Source: Chlorella sorokiniana (Eukaryota; Chlorophyta; Trebouxiophyceae; Chlorellales; Chlorellaceae). From it: a stretch of 64,000 nt of DNA. This document shows, piece by piece, positions 22,501 through 31,298 of the stretch (within the stretch, counting starts at the first letter, position 1; the number at the start of each line of letters is the position of its first letter). The translations under genes and the position numbers were made by a program. The notes under the pieces were generated by a model. The model was given only the letters and a program-made list of their open reading frames with translations, was not told where the DNA came from and did no database searches. The stretch covers positions 3,887,001 through 3,951,000 of the forward strand of contig CP084619.1 in the NCBI GenBank assembly GCA_025917655.1. Direction: 5' to 3'.

Positions 22501-23782
22501 CGATTCGCTCGCTGCCCAGGTCCACGCCCTCTGCCGCCGCCAGCCCCGGCGACGCCGCCGGCGACGCCGGGCCGGCCTCGCTGCACGGCGAAGCCTGGCC
22601 GCCGCCGCCGCCCGCGCCCGCCGAGCTGGCGGTGACCAGCGTGGCCACGGGTTTGCTGTCCAGCGGCAGGTCTTGGGCCAGCCACTGCACCGCCTGGCCC
22701 AGCCGCGAGATGGCCTCTTCCACGGCGGCGTGCAGCGCGGCGGCCTCCTGCGGCGTGTCCGCCTCCAGCACCACGCTGGAGATGTGTGGGTCGCGGTAGT
22801 GGCGCCGCATGAAGTGCTTCACGGAGTAGTTGCGGTGTTTCCAGCCCTCCACAGGGAATGCCAGGGGAAGGCCATGGCCTGAAGCCCCGGGGGGCACAGC
22901 CGGGCAGGGAGCAGAAACGCTGGGTGGGGCTGGCGGGGTGGCGGGGCAGGGGCGGGGTTGGCGGGGCAGCAGGCGCAGGGTTGGCGGGGGAGGCGCGGCA
23001 GCAGGACGGCGGCGGGTGTTGTGGGGAGGAGCAGCGCGGGAGGAGGCCCAGCTGTCCGCGGGGGCGCACCTTCCACACCGCCTTCCAGTCGTCGCTGGAC
23101 TCTGTGCTGCGCTGCGGCCGCTGCCGGCAGAACAGCACCTGCAAGAGGGCATGGGGGAGCGGGGAGGCGGGGGTGGTGGCAGGTTTAGGGGAGCTCTGCT
23201 TGCAGTGCAGGGAGGTACAGCGCAGCGCGGCAGTAGCATGGGTCGACTGCAGGGCTGGCCGACTGCAGAGGCATGCTGAGGCGAGGCCCCGACCCCCCCC
23301 GCCGCCCTGCTCCCTGCCTTGATGCGCCGCTCGTCGCGCTCCAGATCCGCCACCTGGCTCAGCGCGATGGAGAAGGTGAGGATCTGGCCCTCAGCCAGCT
23401 CAGCACCCAGCTCCTCGGCCCCCCTGCCGACCCGCCCTCCAAGCCCGCCCCGTCCGTCGGGCTCCCGTCGGCGCTGCCGGGCACGCTGCTGCCGCCCGCC
23501 CCGCCCTGGCCGGCGTGCGAGAGCTTGTGCAGCAACGCCAGCGGGCGCACCCCGGTGCGGCGCGGCGTGCGGTCGGGCGCGCAGACACCTGCTGCAGCAG
23601 GCTGGCCACAGCGGGCTGGCTGTCGGCGGCATCGCTGGCGGTGACGAGCTGGAGAGTGTCGGGGCTCAGCAAGACCAGGAAAGGCCGCGGGTCAGCCACT
23701 GGCGCATGCGGCTGGTGCCGGTCCAAAACTCCTCCCTACGGTAGGCCAGTAGCCGCACAACGCTGGTGCGGCAGGGCGGCAT
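19562..23782 (-). CDS. Sec14-like CRAL-TRIO lipid-transfer protein with N-terminal extension
   Basis: C-terminal half is a CRAL-TRIO/Sec14 domain, which carries phosphoinositides or other lipids between membranes. Seen in order: AARFLVGLGQGDKAYEALRK (CRAL-TRIO-N-type helix), FELIKKHYPQ, VFYCWSSQADCLLEVE, SERELLHHLFFCMEYAF, VKIIDLEGLTMRDVS, VNYPQRLHK, FLLNAPAWGGVIWKVL, LLQWVPAEQLPEQYGG. The last four are textbook Sec14 blocks. N-terminal to this is a long region: LLAYRREEFWTGTSRMR, PFLVLLSPDTLQLV, VADLERDERRIKA, NYSVKHFMRRHYRDPH. It reads like a PH-type fold, but this is inference. A hydrophobic segment (SVAFLLSCMAALAAIVVLQL, about 22.0 kb) looks like a membrane helix. Start chosen at 23782 (MPPCRTSVVRLL). 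One frame break lies near 23700 (QW to DPRPF) and needs one added base. About nine exons; a minus-strand intron begins with a long GT tract at 20069-20094. Confidence 0.66.
20069..20094. repeat. (AC)n microsatellite at an intron 5' end
   Basis: Uninterrupted AC dinucleotides on the plus strand. On the coding (minus) strand this is a GTGTGT run that starts directly at the splice donor after LHK of the Sec14-like gene, so the donor GT is one of many alternatives. Confidence 0.85.
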
Positions 23783-24930
23783 GCCTATTCAGGGCACACG
23801 ACCTCAAGGGTCCGGTGGCCGGCAGCGGCGGCAGCAGCGGTCAGCGGTGTCGGCTAGGTTGCCGCATCGCCCTGCTGTTGGGCAACTGGGACAGACGATG
23901 CAATCGACAAGCGGACAAAGGAACCCAGGGCGACGGCGCAGGCTTCCGGAGCTCCGCAAACAGCAAAGTCGGCCGCAATGAAACGCCTTAAGTGTAGCAA
24001 GTACTACACGACTTCAGTGGTGCCCTCGACTCCTCGGAGTCCCCGGCTTTGAACCCGACCTGTCGTCGCCGCCAGGTCAGCGCCGCCCTCCGCCCTCCCG
24101 GCCCATTCATTGCCTCTTTGCACTGTGGCACGCTTCCGTGCATGAAACTCCCGTGTATTTCTGGCATTTGAAAAAGTCTCAGTGCATGAGATGGGGTGCA
24201 TCCACACCATACTGCTGCCGCAAGCTTGCGATGAACAGCCGGCTGAGCATGATGGGGCGCTGAGCCGCTGCTGGGCGCCGGGCATGCTGAAACAAAGTAT
24301 GTGAACACTTACATGCAGGTGGGAGACCCATTGGGGCTTAATAAGCAACAATCACTTGCAGGTACTTGACTGACAAATGAAGGTATGCCAGATCCGGCAG
24401 GTCTTTCCCCCGTCCGCCGCCTTATGGGCAGAAGCGGCGCACCTGTTACAATCTTCAACTGTAACTTTGCGGTTCGTCTCCAAACCTTGTAAGCTGAGCT
24501 TAACACTTCATGGAGATTGTTCCAGGCTGCACAGAGGCCGCACCCACCAAACATCAGCTCTTTAGCAGGCACTGCTTTAGCGGCCTGACGGTCCCCTCAG
24601 CTGGTACCCTTCCAGCAAACTGTTCACAAAGCTTGATGGCCTGCATGCAAGGTTTGTTTGTGAAGGATATTACGCTTGCATTTTCGTTACGACAGTCAGC
24701 TCGAAAGGTAAGCTGAAGGTGCCTGGCGCCGGTGCTGGCCTGCAGGCACCCCCAAGTGCTCACTGCCGTGCTGCCCTGAGCCTGCAACCCTAAGAAACAT
24801 GCGTTGAAATTCAGTAAACAACAGTTTGCGATACTTCGCACCTACGTCCAGCGGCTTGCAAGCTCTCCGCACGAACCGATTGCCGGCATGTGCCGCTCCC
24901 CACTCCCGGTGGTTTGCAGCCCGAAAGCCG
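23783..24930. promoter_or_regulatory. Divergent intergenic region, Sec14-like / four-helix membrane protein
   Basis: About 1.15 kb between two divergent starts. Base composition is visibly lower in GC than the genes around 24150-24850. Short open frames on both strands show no recognisable protein. Promoters for both genes should lie here. Confidence 0.35.
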
Positions 24931-25953
24931 ATGGCGACCAACACCGGAATTCTCCTCGCCATTGTTTGGGCAGTGACCCTGTCGGGCGGGCTCGTCGTGC
25001 TGGGGGCCCTGGGTGCCCTGACTGCGGTGCGCACCAGCGCCAGCAAAGCCTCCCCTGCTTTCCGCGTCCACCCTGCCCTGCATTGGTCAGCTCAATGCAC
25101 CGTGGCTCTTGTTCCCTTGTCTGCCAATGAGTTCACCAAACCGGCATCCTGGCACATGCGTAGCGCTGCCGGTGCCGCCTGACGGGTGCGCCGGAGTGCT
25201 CACGCAAGGTTTGCCGCAACCCTCGCGCCATCCTGCAGGACTCTGGCATCTCACCCCTCATCGGACCCTACCGCCTCGCATGGACAGCATGGTAGGCAGG
25301 GGGGTCCGGGAGGGCTGCGTCGTGATTCACAGCGCCCTGCCCCGCCATGGGTCGCAGGTGCAACGGTGAAAAGGTGAAGCCAAGCAGCCACCGCCCCTGC
25401 GCTTGGCTGTGCTGCAGGTCCATCGAGGTGTATGCCCTGCTGCTGGTGCTGTATGCCCTTGTGGTGGGCCCCTTCCGCCAGTGGCGCGCCTCAGTGGTGG
25501 CCACCCTGGCAGCAATCACGTCTGTGCTGGTCTACCTCACCAACGAGTGAGCCCCGCCTGCAAGCGTCACACACCAGCTGCCAACAGTCTCGTGACGAGA
25601 CTGGCTGGGTGTGCTGCCCCTGCCTGCTGGCGCTGCTGCTCACATGGCCTGTGCTGCGCCCACCACAGGGTCTTTGTGGCCAAGGGAGCACTGCCGGGCT
25701 CCAACGGAAGCGAGGCGCGGGCCAACGCCGCTGGGGCGGGCCTCATCATTGTGCTCATCGGAAACTTTGTGCAGGTGGGTGGGGCGGTGAGCCTTCTGCC
25801 TTTCACTAGAGTCCCTGGATGGCAGCTGTCGCGCCGTGCTGTTTCTTTGCTTACTGGCGCGGTGAGCACCTGCTGCAGATTGCGCTGGCCGCCCTTCACG
25901 ACGTGGAGAGCGCAGCGGCGCACGATGGCCCTGCGCTGAAGGAAGTGGCCTGA
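24931..25953 (+). CDS. Small four-helix membrane protein, unknown function
   Basis: Exon model: 24931-25026, 25239-25291, 25418-25546, 25669-25774, 25879-25953. It totals 459 nt, 152 residues, all junctions GT-AG and in phase with no frame break. The protein has four hydrophobic segments: GILLAIVWAVTLSGGLVVLG near the N-terminus, VYALLLVLYALVVG, VVATLAAITSVLVYL, and AGLIIVLIGNFVQIALAAL. They are separated by short loops (SPLIGPYRLAW, NGSEARANAA), with an acidic C-terminal tail (HDVESAAAHDGPALKEVA). I do not recognise the family. The layout is like a small tetraspan integral membrane protein. It lies just upstream of, and co-directional with, the purple acid phosphatase (790 bp gap). Start chosen because the first ATG gives the complete first helix. 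Confidence 0.72.
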
Positions 25954-26743
25954 TGCGACACTGAGAGATTTACGATCGAAAAACTCAACTCGCTAGCGTC
26001 ATGAGGGTTCCACAGCTGGCTGCCTGACCTGTTGGCGTCACGCAGCAGACGGCGAGCCTGGCTGGGCTGCCCAGCGCGCGCTCTCAGCAAGCCGTACCTG
26101 CTGAATGATCCTTCTGTCATGCATCCCCCAAGCAGTGGTACCGTTCATACCCCGTGTAATCACCGTACTTTGAATATATCATTGTCCAACTTGAAAGCAA
26201 GGTGGAGTTTCCCGATTGGACGACAGGCAACACTCAGCAGCGGCGGCGGCGGGGGTGGAGGGTGAGCGCCTTGTGGGCGAACTAACCTATAATGCCTGCG
26301 TTTGAGGGCAATTGGCAGATACACACTGCAAGGGGCGATTGCATGCGCCAAGTCGGTCTCTTGTCTTGTCATGTGGTGACCAGTTTCGCAGCAGCCTGGT
26401 GCCGCGGAGGCAGGCCTGGTGGCCGCCAAAATTCCATTCGTGCGCTTCGTTTACACGTGTTTCCTCAACAATTTGAAGGCTCGACTGATTTTCACAGGCC
26501 AAGCGTAGTCTTGGCACACGTGAGCCCCAACCGAGGCTCGCCAACCCCAGCAGGGTCAGTGTGCCAGGCTTCCCCATCAATTTTCTCTGTGTCGCTGGGT
26601 GCATATCCCGCCTGGGTGGGTGGTGCGAGGTTCCGTTTCCGCCCCCCAGCCGCCGGCGCCTTGCGGCTCACGTCGCCGCCCGATCTGGGGACCGTGAGCC
26701 GACACGTCTGCAGAGCACACCGCAACAGGCTTCCAATCATTAG
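25954..26743. other. Intergenic region before the purple acid phosphatase
   Basis: About 790 bp. The first part is the 3' end of the four-helix gene. The frame open from 26292 has no protein-like pattern. Presumably the promoter and 5' UTR of the phosphatase; no specific element identified. Confidence 0.35.
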
Positions 26744-28640
26744 ATGGCTGGCTCTCCGACGTCTGGTTGGACCGCCAGGCCTGCGTCATTCTTTCTGCTG
26801 CTGCTGGCCCTGCTGCGCCCCACCGCCACGGCAGCGGGCCCCCAGCTGCGCTTCCGGGGGACGGCACCTTTGTCATTGCCCAGTTCGCCGACCTTCACTA
26901 CTCCAACGACCCAGGCAGGGACAGGCTCAGCGACGAGGCAAGAGGAGCTGCACTTTGCCATGGAAGGGCAGCCTCCTGGGAGACCGCACCTCTGCAGGTT
27001 GTCGGGACCACGAGGCTGTGCCCACACCGCCCCTGCTGCCCATGCAGGTCCAGTCAACGGTGCTGCAGGCCGAGAAGCCGGATTTTGTGGCGTTCAGCGG
27101 CGACCAGGTCTCTGGGTTCGCCTGGGACGGCCAGCCCGGCTGGTTTGAGGCTGCGTGGCGCCAGCTCATCGCCCCCGTCCATGCCGCGGGCCCGCCCTAT
27201 GCCTCGGTCCTAGGTGAGCGGCGGGGGACAGCAGGCACTCCCGCATGTGCACACATGCCCCTCGCTGCCTCCCTGCGCAGCCGCCTGCATTGCGTTCGCT
27301 CAGCTGCCTGCAACCCCTTGCGCTGCGCGCAGGCAACCACGACGGCGAGGCGGACCTGCGGCGCAGCCAGGCCACAGCCCTCGACGTGAGCACCGGCGGC
27401 AATTTGTCTCTGACGCAGGCAGGGCCGCGCTACCTGACCGGCGCGGGCAACTACTGGCTGGATGTATACGATGCTGCGGGCTCCCGCGTCGCTGCCCGCA
27501 TCTGGATGCTGGACAGCGGCAACCGCGGCTGCGACGAGCTGCCTGACGGCTGGTGAGAGTGCATGGAAGAGCAGCAGGCCAGCTGGGTGCCCCCCCCACC
27601 CCACACACACACCCCCACCCACACACGCACATACATAGCCCTCCCTCCCCTCCTCACTGCCTCCAAAAGAGGCGTAGCACCCATCCGACAACCTTGCTTG
27701 CCCTTGGCCCGTGTGCAGGGGCTGCGTGCCGCGCAACACGGTGGCGTGGGTGGAGGAGCGCGCGGCGGAGCTGCCCCGCGTCCCCTCCCTCGCCTTCATC
27801 CACATCCCCCTGCCCCAGTTTCTGGAGATGTGGAACGCGGAGCCCACCCGCGGCAGCAAGAACAGCAGCGTCGCGTGCCCGCTGGCCGACAGCGGCATGT
27901 TTGCCGCCCTGAAGCGGGCGGGCATCGGGGCGGTGTACAGCGGCCACGACCACGGCTGCGACTACGTTGGCACCTGGCAGGGCGTGCGGCTGGCATACGG
28001 GTGAGGCCTGCGCAGCCGGGGCTGCAGGCAGCGCATCGGGTGCGCTGCGCACAAGGCAAAGGCTACCAGGCAGGCATGCCAGAAGCTGCACGCCGCGCCC
28101 GACCCACGCATGCTGCGCCCACCCCTCCAGGCGCAAAACAGGGCACGGAAGCAGCGGGCCGAGGGGCCCCAAGGGCGCGCGCATCATCAGCCTGAGGCTG
28201 GGCCAGAGCACGGCGGCCAGCGCCACCTGGATCCGCACCGAAGCTGGGCTGCGGGACAGCCAGGAGCGCGTGACGCCGCCCGCACACAAACGCAAGCAGC
28301 AGCGGTGCACGTCTGGTGAGACACCACAGCCTGCCTGGGGAGCCGTGCGGCAGCTTGCGCGGAGGCAGCAGAGCGCCCTGAGTCAGCGTCTCTCTGAATG
28401 CCACGCCGTGACGTGCTCCCGCCCCCTACTCCCATCGCCGCAGACTACTGGCTGCTGCAGCGCCTGCGCGACAGGTCCTTTGTGCTCTTCCTGGTGACTT
28501 CCGTGGCCGCCGCGATTGCGCTCATTGCTGCCACCGCAACCACTGTGCTGGCCATGCGCTGGCAGCAGCGCCGGGCCAGGCGCTTGTTGGCAGGCGACAA
28601 GAGAGCCACCGAGGAGCGCCAGTGGCTGCGGGCTGTGTGA
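26744..28640 (+). CDS. Purple acid phosphatase (metallophosphoesterase), secreted and membrane-anchored
   Basis: Binuclear-metal phosphoesterase of the PAP28/29-like low-molecular-weight plant type. An N-terminal signal sequence (FFLLLLALLRPTATAA) is followed by LRF and DGTFVIAQFADLHYS. Metal-ligand blocks seen in order: ADLHY, FVAFSGDQVSG, GNHDGEADL (split by an intron near 27330), SLAFIHIPLPQF and YSGHDHGCDY. All are intact. A C-terminal exon (28447-28640) carries a membrane helix (VLFLVTSVAAAIALIAATA) and a short basic tail (RWQQRRARRLL), so the enzyme is probably held at the outer face of a membrane. Phosphate scavenging is the family role; substrate not inferable. A frame break at 26856-26860 (GGGGG), between the signal peptide and DGTF, is repaired by one added G. 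Family comparison (LRF..DGTF.I.Q.ADMH) supports that join. About six exons. Confidence 0.8.
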
Positions 28641-29253
28641 CCGGCCAACATAAATTGCCTTTTTCTGACAGAGCTGGCACGTAGCCTGCATGTTTTATTG
28701 AACTCATGGCTTTTGGACGGAAAGGTCTGCCGTGGTCAGCCAGACATGGCCGTTTCGTTTTATACCGTGGCCAACCTGTACAACAAAACCCAGCTTGAAC
28801 GAAAGCTTCCCCTCCATCCATCAATCTTCAAAATGCCTCCCGCAACAGTCTCTGCGCAGCCCTGCCTGTTCCTGCTGAACACTTACCTCTGCTGATTTCA
28901 TACCTCAACCACAATTCGTCATTACAAGCTTTTATTTTGTCAAACTCCCTGCCCAAGCCAATGGCATGTGCAAAACTGGATGTCGGCATGTTGGCAATGA
29001 TAAGAGAAACAAAAAGAGAGAGGGACAGCAGCAGGAGGGCAAGCAGGGAAGAGGTGACACAGCGGAGGCAGAAGGGGAAGATGGAGCATCACATGGGTGA
29101 AAACTGCGGTCGCGCAAGCCCGCATCTACGGGCTCACGGGTCAAAGGGTCGCTCAACATGTTCAGTGTCAGCAGCTGGAAGGAGGCAAGGCGCGCGCCTT
29201 GCAGTGCAGAGAGGGCCGGTGCTCAGGGCTTGCAGTGCAGAGCAGGCCCGTGC
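28641..29253. other. Convergent intergenic region
   Basis: Six hundred bases between the phosphatase stop (+) and the stop of the plastid-type protein (-). No coding pattern; A-rich around 28990-29060. Presumably overlapping or adjacent 3' UTRs. A ~35 bp near-repeat (around 29196-29260, gtgctcaggg with ccagtgcagag-like spacing) is seen twice. Confidence 0.35.
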
Positions 29254-31051
29254 TCAGGGCGAGCCCCGCTTCAGGCTCTTGAGCACCCCAACCGGATCAT
29301 CGCGCACGTCAGGCGCCCCGCCGCTGAAGAGGCCTCCGCGCGGCTGCAGGTGCAGCGGGGATGGCGCAGCAGCGGTTGGTTGTTGCACGCCCGGTCTCGC
29401 GGGAAGCTGCAACGGCACTGCTCAAGCCATGCCTCACGCGCTGCCCAGCCGAGTGCTGCCAGGCTGCCAATGCCCGCCTCCCAACTGCTGTCCACTTCAA
29501 GTGTTAGCTAGATGAATCTCTGGAGAGAAGCGTGCGCCCCCTTCCCCCCTCCTTCTTCCCCGCCACACACCTCCAGCTCAACCTCCAAGTCCTCCAAGAA
29601 GGGCGGGGGCCCCAAGCGGTTGCCCTCCCAGTTGGGCACGGCGGGCGCGTTGGGCGGCATCAGGTCCAGCGGGTTGGAGGGGTCTGCCGGCTGCACAAAG
29701 CCGGGTGATGCGCGGCTGCAGGTCGCGGATGGAGCGCTGCAGCTCGCGCACCGGCACGCCGCCAATCTCCTCCACCTCGATCGTGGCGATGTCCCGGATG
29801 TTGCCCAGCTCCACGGTGTTCACCTGGGGGAGATGTAAGTGTGGATATGTGGGTGGGTGAAGGGGGGTGTAGGGGGAAACAGGCAAGGGTATGAGATCAC
29901 GGGCAGCCGCGCTGACCACAGGTTTTACAGCGCGGCCACGCGGGCACACGGCCGCGTCGTCAGCAGCTGATGACCCCAGCTTGAGGCAGCTGCCCATGCT
30001 GCGCCACGCACAGCGAAAGCGACGCCCGCCCCCCCACACAACAAACACACGCACACGCACACACACCACACACCGCCAGAAAACAGCACCACCGCCCTCC
30101 CACCCCCACCCCCACCTTGCCCTCCGCATCCACAAACTTGTTGTACACCGTCCCCTCGCTGTCCACCACCAGCAGCCCCGTGCGCGGGTCCTCGGTGTCG
30201 TAGTACAGCGTGCCCGCGGCGTCAAACATGAACACGCGGCCGTACGGGTCCTGCAGCGACCACAGCGGGCACAGCACGGGCGGTGGGCTGGGCTGGGCCG
30301 GGCGCAGCCTCAGGAGACGCAGCCCATGGCGGACCATGCACTGCGACAGGCGCTGCCAGCGGCGGCTGGCCTGCCGCGCGGCGCAGGGCGTGCTGCGACC
30401 GTGGCCACTGAGCCGCTCACCGTCGTGGCGGCCACGAGGTTTCCGCCCTTGGTCTTCAGCAGCGCAACGTTCCGCTCCCTGTCCACCGCCGCCAGGGGGA
30501 AGCCGCCGCGCAGCGCCAGCCACCAGGCCGCCGTGCCGCCGAGCATGGCGGCAAACAGGCCGCGCCGGCTCCACCCCTTGAGCTCGTTCTCCTGCCAGGG
30601 AGGGCGGGCGGCGCAAGTAACTTGGCTGCATGCGACATCTGCTTGCTTCCGCAGGACGCTATCGTGCAACACCCAACCCCGCTCCCTGCTAGCACCAGCT
30701 GTGCGACATGCATTGCCCTGATGACCCACCACTACAGGCTCTGGGGGTGGCGGCGGTGGGGGTGGCGGCGGTGGCGGCATGAACGCAGGCGGCGCCGGTG
30801 GCACATTGCGCGCCAGCTCGCGGTCTCGGTCAGTCTGATAGCTGGACCTGCAGCATTCCAGGACAATCAGGTGTATCGATGCCGCTTGGAGCTTCAAGCC
30901 CAGCAGGAGAGGAGGAGAACGCTGACCTGGTGCAGAGCCTCCAAGTCCTGGACGCTATTTGTGTGCATAGCGATGCTTTCGAGGTGGTGCTACTGCGACA
31001 AGTGTCCAGAGGGAGCCCCTGCCGGAGGCCGAGGGGCGCAAGCTGCTGCAT
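29254..31051 (-). CDS. Conserved-looking plastid-type membrane-associated protein, unknown function
   Basis: Exon model (minus): 31051-30927, 30847-30736, 30591-30421, 30250-30116, 29823-29571, 29343-29254; all GT-AG. The N-terminal exon (MQQLAPLGLRQGLPLDTC..., Ser/Arg-rich) looks like a chloroplast transit peptide. Then come a polyproline stretch (30748-30780), GWSRRGLFAAMLGGTAAWWL (twin-Arg plus hydrophobic segment, lumen-signal-like), GNLVAATT, and a region of short beta-like turns: YGRVFMFDAAGTLYYDTED, TGLLVVDSEGTVYNKFVD. Next are a charged helix (IATIEVEEIGGVPVREL) and a C-terminus with FVQPADPSNPLDLMPPN and NWEGNRLGPPPFLEDL. I do not recognise the family. Within exon 5, QPRIT to GFVQP needs one base removed (or two added) near 29705; with one removed, all downstream phases fit exactly. 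A longer start at 31150 is possible. Divergent from PTOX. Confidence 0.62.
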
Positions 31052-31298
31052 GGCACTTTCAGCGCACCGGCCAGCACTGTAGGCAACCCGTATGTTTGAA
31101 ACGCACCCCAGCTCGGTTGCATATCGCGGCTGAGTCTCCGCATGGGCCACCTCACTCTGGGTGGGCTTAGTGATGGTTGTTGAAACCCTTTCTGCCTGTT
31201 ATTATCATTAAACCCGCCTGCCGTTACTGTTGATACTCAATAACAAGGGTGAAACACGCAGTCAGTGCACCAGGCTCGGAAAGCGCAGTTTGCCTGGG
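31052..31298. promoter_or_regulatory. Short bidirectional promoter between plastid-type protein and PTOX
   Basis: Only ~250 bp separate the two divergent starts (31051 - and 31299 +). The centre (31165-31255) is AT-rich against a GC-rich background. Both products carry transit-peptide-like N-termini, so shared control is plausible. No defined element was identified. Confidence 0.45.

Noticed and set aside
26292-26743. Long plus-strand frame upstream of the phosphatase, taken as its N-terminus
   Set aside because: No protein-like pattern, and the ATG at 26744 directly starts a complete signal peptide.
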